Positions 40,401-47,913 of a DNA stretch of 64,000 nucleotides are shown one piece after another. The notes under the pieces were generated by a model. That model was not told where the DNA came from. It made no database searches and was given only the letters and a program-made list of their open reading frames with translations. This stretch comes from Plazaster borealis (taxonomy: Eukaryota; Echinodermata; Asteroidea; Forcipulatida; Labidiasteridae). The translations under genes and the position numbers were made by a program. The DNA lies in assembly GCA_021014325.1 (NCBI GenBank), contig CM037464.1, forward strand, positions 139,001 through 203,000, in the 5' to 3' direction. Each line of letters starts with the position of its first letter. Position 1 is the stretch's first letter.

Positions 40401-43400
40401 GATTTTCTTTGGACAAACATGGAAATATTGAATGGTCAGAGAGTAGGAGGGTTGACTTTGTACTGGGTAGATGCATTCACCATGATATTATAATGCTGGC
40501 TGGCACAGTGCATTAATCATTCAAAACCAGAGGATAGTATTGAATGGTAAGACAGTAGGAGGGTTAACTATATGAAGTGATTCACTTATTTACTTACAGA
40601 ACTCAATGATGACACAGCGCTATCCCAAGAATCATTTTGTGCTTCTTGTTTTATTGGCGCGTTTCCAAATCCTGCATATTTCCCTCCTTGACTCGGTGGC
40701 AAATTTCTATAAGAGAAAAAGTAGAAGATAACATAATTGTTCTGTCCTTCACATGGGACAGATCCAGTGTGTGGTGTAATGCCGTAAAACAACCCAGTAC
40801 ACTTATTTTAAAGAGAAGAGGCTTGTTTCTGGCATGATCTTGCAACAATAATATATGCCACCTTACCTTAAAAGGTCACCAAAAATAGTTCAGGGCAAAC
40901 CCAAATCAAGGTATACAACTACCGTATTTTCCTGCGTATAAGGCGCTCAGTATAACATGTATAAGGCACAGTAATCCCAAAATTACATAAACAAGATTCA
41001 AGTGTCAACGTATACGGCACATCGTCATATGAGAGGCATCATTGTGTTGGTACATGACACTTACTATAACATGAAGATTATACGTTTTTTTTAATCATGA
41101 AAATGAGTAAAACATTGCTTCTGTTTTTTTAATAATTTCTTTTCATTTACGATTTTAAGTTTTTTCTAAAGACTTTCATGGATTTCTTTTACACAATGCA
41201 CACACACGAACATGTTGTTCCAACGCTTCCTAATGAATGGGCTGCCAGTCTTCGTTATCTCGCTATTTTGCATGCTAAAATACATGCAATAGAATGAGAG
41301 CACACACCCTCTGTTGATGGAATCTAATAGTGAATTATGCAATAATGTAGTACTCCAGCATGGCAAAAGTTTGAGGAGATGTGGGTTTACTCACTCTGGT
41401 CTGGCTGCATTCTCCGCTTGTATTTTGTCAAAATAGTCAGTTTTTTTGCTGTCTACTTCTTCCCTGCAGGAACAGTGAAAAGGAAAATCTGTAAAATGTC
41501 AGATACGAGGATGGCTCAGTGGTTTCTTCTCTGCCTTTCATCACTGTGGATTTCAGCTTGAATCCCGCTACATACTAGATTTTCGCATGTGGATTGGGTT
41601 TTTAGTTCCGACCTGATTGCGTGGGTATTCCCCAAAAGGTATGGTACTTTGTCGCAGTCTGTGGTACCAGTGTCAGTTGTACCATGGAGGAAGACAAACA
41701 GAAGAGACCCATGCATCCAATGCTACTCTGGAAGGTATGGTACTTTGTGGCAGTCTGTGGCAAGTCCACAGTACACAAGCAAGGGGTTTCCTGACAATAC
41801 CAGCCATACAAACAGAAGAAACCCATGTACCTAATGCTAGCCTAAAAGGTATGGTACTTTGTGGCAGTCTGTGGTACCAGTGTCAGTTGTACAAACAGAA
41901 GAGACCCATGCACCCAATGCTACTCTGGAAGGTATGGTACTTTGTAGCAGTCTGTTGCAAGTCCACAGTACACAAGCCTAGGGGTTTCCCGACAATACCA
42001 GCCATACAAACAGAAGAAATCCATGTACCCAATGCTAGAGTAGAACAGGCCTGGAATTACATGGAGGCCACAGAGGCCATGGCCTCTGTTGCCCCTGGTC
42101 TTGGCCTTGGTGCCCCTACAAAAGTTTCCCATAGACTTTAAAATTTTCAAATGGAAGTGCCCTTTGCAAAATGAAAATGGCCTTGCCCTCTCAAAGATGA
42201 AATTCCAGGCTTGCTAGAAGGTACGGTACTTTGTGGCAATCTGTGGCAAGTCCACAGTATACAAGCCTAGGGGTTTCCTAAAAATACCAGCAATACAAAC
42301 AGAAGAAGCCCATGCACACATTGCTAGCCTCGAAGCTATTGCACTTTGTGGCAGTCTGTGGCAAGTCCACAGTCCACAAGCCTAGGGGTTTTCTGACAAT
42401 ACCAGCAATACAAACAGAAGAAACCCATGTACCTAATGCTAGCCTAGAATGTATGGTACTTTACCAGCAATACAAACAGAAGAAACCCATGTACCTAATG
42501 CTAGCCTAGAATGTATGGTACTTTGTGGCAGTCTGTGGCAAGTCCACAGTACACAAGCCTAGGGGTTTCCCGACAATACCAGCCATACAAAAAGAAGAAA
42601 CCCATGTACCCAATGCTAGCCTAGAATGTATGGTACTTTGTGAAAATCTGTGGTACCTGTGTGTAGGAGGGTGAAGGATTTAAGATTTCTACATGCGTAT
42701 GAAGCACTGATTGTGTGAATGCAAAATACTGATTGGAATCTATTGCTTACTTTGATACTCCGTACATGAGCTCAAAATCATCCTTGCCTGCAGACTGATA
42801 CCCTCCTTTAGACTCTATCCTTGCCCCTCCAGAATTATAAGATGAGAAACTTGGAGAACTACTGGAAGTATGCAGAGAGCCTGAGCCACTACTGCTGAGC
42901 GATGACGGGGTTGTCTTGAGCCGGGCTGCTACATATGGGACGTGATTTCTGGCTGATGATGTCTCTGCCGACCATGACTCGCCTTTTGCTTCCGTCGAGA
43001 TCTGTTTACAAACAAAGAATCATCTTTGAAAAAATAAGGACTTTTTGTAAACTTTATTTAAAATGGATCTGCTTTGAGTCCGAGTCATCAAAAATGTGAC
43101 TCGAGCCTCAGACTAAAGTCATCAAAAATGTGACTCAAGTCCAAGTCTGAGTCTTAAAAAATGTGACTAGAGTCCAAGTCTGAGTCTTCAAAAATGTGAC
43201 TTGAGTCCAAGTCTGAGTCTTCAAAAATGTGACTTGAGTCCAAGTCACAACAAAATGATTTTCTACTTCACCTTATCCCTGTAGAGAGCTGCTGCCTTGC
43301 TGTTGTACTTCTCCTGAAGACTCCAGCTTGGGTCATAGTCAGGCTGTGATTTAATGAATTGCCGAGCTTTGTTGTTGCCACCCACCTTCATCTTCTCCAG

Positions 43401-46400
43401 TTCAAGGTCCTTCCATTTATCCATGGTGACTGACCTCACAAAGCTAGGTAGTATAACAACAAAAAGTGTGATTCTGATATAAAGCTAAAAAGGGAAAAAC
43501 AGGGCTGGCTTACAGCCTGTGTGGCTGTGGCCGGATCACAACATTAACAAGTGTTGAGCACAGGTTGCCCTTAGCAACAGCTGCAGCTGTAGCCGTACAT
43601 GTAGCTGCCTAGCAACAGCTGCAGCTGCAGCTGTAGCCGTACATGTAGCTGCCATTTTGGAAATGGCGTTCCACAGCAATAAGATTCATTTTTAAAGATA
43701 ACTTGACAATATCGCCATAATTTACAAGAGGAGCTACTTTTATTTATATATGTTATGGAACAGTTTTACTTTAGTGGTCCCTGCTCATGAATCAAAAGAC
43801 TTCCAAACAAAAGTCAAAATAAATGTGGAACAAATGTTGAATTTTCTTTACAAAAGCTCAAGTTCACAAAACCACAAGTTCAAATTAAAATGAGGTATTT
43901 ATTTACAACCCTGAAAATAATAACTGAGTTTATAAACGCACAGATTTTCTTGCAAGATAAATACTTTGCAGCTGATTTTGTCCATGCAGTGGTTTGACCA
44001 CTCCAATCATTTTACAGCTAACTGCAAGTGTTTGAAGGAAGAAAAACAAGTAAAAAGAGCGACTTGATTGAACAATGCTTGCAAGACATGTGGACTAGCA
44101 AACAAGCTTGTGGACTTCTCAAAAGATTTACCACTCTGGCCAGTAAGTGAAAACGAAAGTTAGGGAAAACCCCTACATTGATGCATAATGAAAGTAAATC
44201 AAGAATGTCATGGCTGAAGCTCCAGAGTATGTCCTAACCTTATGGACGATGGTAATACATGTAGGCAAGAAAATTGCAACTAGACAAAGGTACCAACTCA
44301 ACCAACCTGAGATGAACACCAAGACCTCTGTGTTTGCCTGAGCACTCCAAGCAGATCCAAATGCCATAGGATACGCTCACCCACTGAGGGTTGTGCCCGC
44401 TGCATTCAAAACAATTCTATATTGTACAGAAAAAAATCATACAGATTAAGCATCCTTGTGCATAATTTATAGGCCTAATTATATTAGCCTAACCCTTCCA
44501 GTACCCAATTGCCAAAGTGATGGATTCAGAAGGACTGGGACCAGTGAGTATGCCCAAATAAAAGGTTCTTATCTCAGGGTCGTCATTCCAATCTGAACCA
44601 ATTTCACACAATTTGGTGTGGAGTGACATACAACAAGAAGAGAATATTGGAGGAAACTGTCTGCCCTGTTTGATGTTAATAATAACTTTAATGAAATACC
44701 AATAGTTATTTAGTAGTTAGTACTTATCTCCTACTAGGCCCATTTCACAATCACAGCTTATGGCTCTATCTGTATTTTGAAAATGACATGTGTTTTTGGT
44801 GATTGGATTAATTTCATACTTAGGCAAATGAAGCCCAAGCCAGGGCCAAAGTGGTTGTTTCAAAAAGGACCCATAGGACCCATATGTTCAAAGTCCTACT
44901 CCATGAACCTTGTTTTAGGCTATATGTAATGTGATTTATACACACATGTTTCCATGTTGAAGTTTGTACCCATCAGTGTTGTGAGTCAATGACTCTGAGA
45001 TTGAGACCTCATCTACTGAGACCAAGACCATACAGCATGTACAGTCCCAAGGCGGAGACGTCGTGCTGTTAGAGAGCGAGACTGAGACCTCATTAAAAAG
45101 TTTAAACACTTTGTAATACCATTTTTTTCATAAAAGTTGACACGTTGAGGTTTTAATGAGTCTTGGCAAGGTCTCGAACCGAGACTGTTTGAGACCTGTT
45201 CCCGAGACCAAGATAAGACTGAGACTCCAAAATCGCAAAGACCTGAAAAATATGGTTTTGAGACCGGGACCTCGGAAGAAATCTTCAACAGACCAACACT
45301 GGTACCCATATGATGAATATTTCACTTGATGTTGTTATCCATTTTACTGATTGTATGAGTTTATACATCCATGACATTTATAATGTTATTGCCAACATTG
45401 AATAGACCATATGAACTTTGTTTACAATAAGTGTGACCTTGTGCATTCTTTGGATATTCTGGCAGGCAAGATACTACACAGGTCCTATGGGAAAGTTGAC
45501 ATTTTGTGTCATAATTTCCACATAAATCCAAGAATTATGAAAGTAAAAGCTGGACAAGTTTTGAGATGTGCCCCCTTTCATCATATCAAAAGTTGATAGG
45601 AATTAGACAGTGCAATCTCCATAAAATATAAGATTTTATGTTTTATTCCATTAGTCTGTGTACAAATCGTGCCTGCAGGAAGTCCAGGCTCTGTGGCTCT
45701 TTTGTAAACATGTGATGTCACAGGTCACATCGTCTATAATCATCCATTAAATTTTATTGAATTGAAAAAAAAAAAATCTTTGTCCTATGACTTTTAAATA
45801 TAATCGGACATAGTAAGCTTAGGCAGTTTCTTCGGTTACCCGGTTCTACCCGGTTCCAAATTAAAACCGAGTTACTGGACCCAATTAACGTTTGGACATT
45901 ATCTATTTGGGGTATTTACATGTAGGGTCCGAGTGAATGCTCACTGTGTTTGTTGGTTCCACTGTACAAATGCCCTACAAGATTCAAAATCCCCAAGCAG
46001 GGAGTGACGAAGAACTGCTCCAAAATCCATCAAGTACCTCTATAAAATACTTTAAACTCACCTGAGGTGAGGTTAACAGGAGATGTTGCCGCTTTATACA
46101 GTGGTACGATTGTGTCAGATACATTTCTCAAAAAAAGGGAAATTTTCAGCTAAAAAACTCAACCAATGTCCAAATTGGATCGTGCAAATTTATGTTATGC
46201 TTTGATGCATGTGGAGAGCATTCTTGAGATATTTTTGCACAATCTGCAGATTGCGCTCAGAAGATAATAAGCAGAGCTTTCAATCTCAAATTGTGAACAA
46301 TCTGCAGGTTGTGCAAATCCCAAGAATGCACTCCATGAGCATCGATGCACAACAGAATTTCGCAAGATCAAATTTGGACATCGGTTCAGATTTTTTGCAA

Positions 46401-47236
46401 AAAATTTCTCTCTTTTTTGAGAAATGTATCTTGCACAATCGTCACCATAGTAAGCGGAAACATCTCCTGTGTACCACAGGTTTTGGAGCAGTTCTTTGTC
46501 ACTCCATGCTTGGGGATTTGTAATTTTGTATTTAAACAGTGATCAATAGACAAACACACGCGTGTGAGCATTTACTCGGACCCTACATACATGTACATGT
46601 ATGCCACATTTAGCCTAGTCACAGTGGTAGTGTTGTTGGGTCCAGTAACTCTGACTAAATTGGACTGCCATCTTTACTTGTTAATTTACGACTTTGTTAA
46701 AAAACTATGAATGATACATGTAGAATTAGATCCAGCATCTGGGGCGCTGTACTCCTCTTTGAAGTTTTAACTTGAATTGTCCAGCCAAACAAGTAAGAAT
46801 AAAAATAAAATTTTCAAAAAGAGAAGTACCCGAGTACATGGAGTACAGCACCCAAGTTATTGAGTTACTGAATACTGCTGGTTGGGTCCATCCTACTCCT
46901 GGCCCCACTTCTGTGGCCAACGATCGTTGGCCACAGAAGTGGAGCTATGCTACTCCTAGATGAGGTTTATGAACATTTTATCGGAGTAGGTCCATCCATG
47001 TTCAGATGTTTGAACGATAACTGCCATTCAACATGTTCAACCGTTGATTCAATTGGGCATGTTGGGTATGGATGGGTAAATAAATCATACTTCTTTATCA
47101 CATCAGACATGTCAGTCAGACTATTAAACTATAATTTGTGGTCGTAGGCCTATAATTAGGCCAAGTAAAATAAATAACATGTTGCTCGTCCCCGCCCGCC
47201 TCGGTTTTGGCGGCCGCACCGATTTTTTTGTTATTT

Positions 47237-47275
<39 letters not shown>

Positions 47276-47866
47276 TCAATTTACATATTATTTATAGCTA
47301 TTTCCGATGTACCCATTATTTTTTTTCATCATCTGTCTTACATGTAGGCCTACAAGAATAGCTATTGCAACGCATAATGAGAAACTCTTTACTTTGAAAC
47401 GTTTTGCCCTTCAGGTTTGCATGCCACAGTTCTTTGCACAAGGACGCGATGCCACGCACACAGAATAACTTTGGAGCAAAATCAAGAATGACTTTTTAGA
47501 AATAATTACAATGTATCAAAATGGACACAGAAACACACACAGAATTTGAGGACATACAGAACATACTCATAAAACCATAAAACCATCTTCAAATACGATA
47601 TGGCGGCCATCTTAGACATGGTGGCCATCTTGAAAAAAATAACAAAAAAATTGAAAATAACAAATAACAAGGACCTCCCTCACCAACTTTTTCAAAAAGT
47701 CCCGACGAGCAACATGTTATTTATTTTACTTGGCCTTAATGAATTAAAATAAAAAGTGGCGGTCACATATCAGTGACTTCAAGTGTTCTGTGAGGCGTTG
47801 TGTATGACTCTATAGCCAGCAGTTGTCTTCATTTTATTCAAAATATTTTTTTTAATTTTAAAAAAA

Positions 47867-47913
<47 letters not shown>

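Noticed and set aside
41617..42141. 174-residue plus-strand open frame
   Set aside because: Runs through the alternating minisatellite and its unique interruption; repeats in three frames; inside an ARFGAP1 intron.
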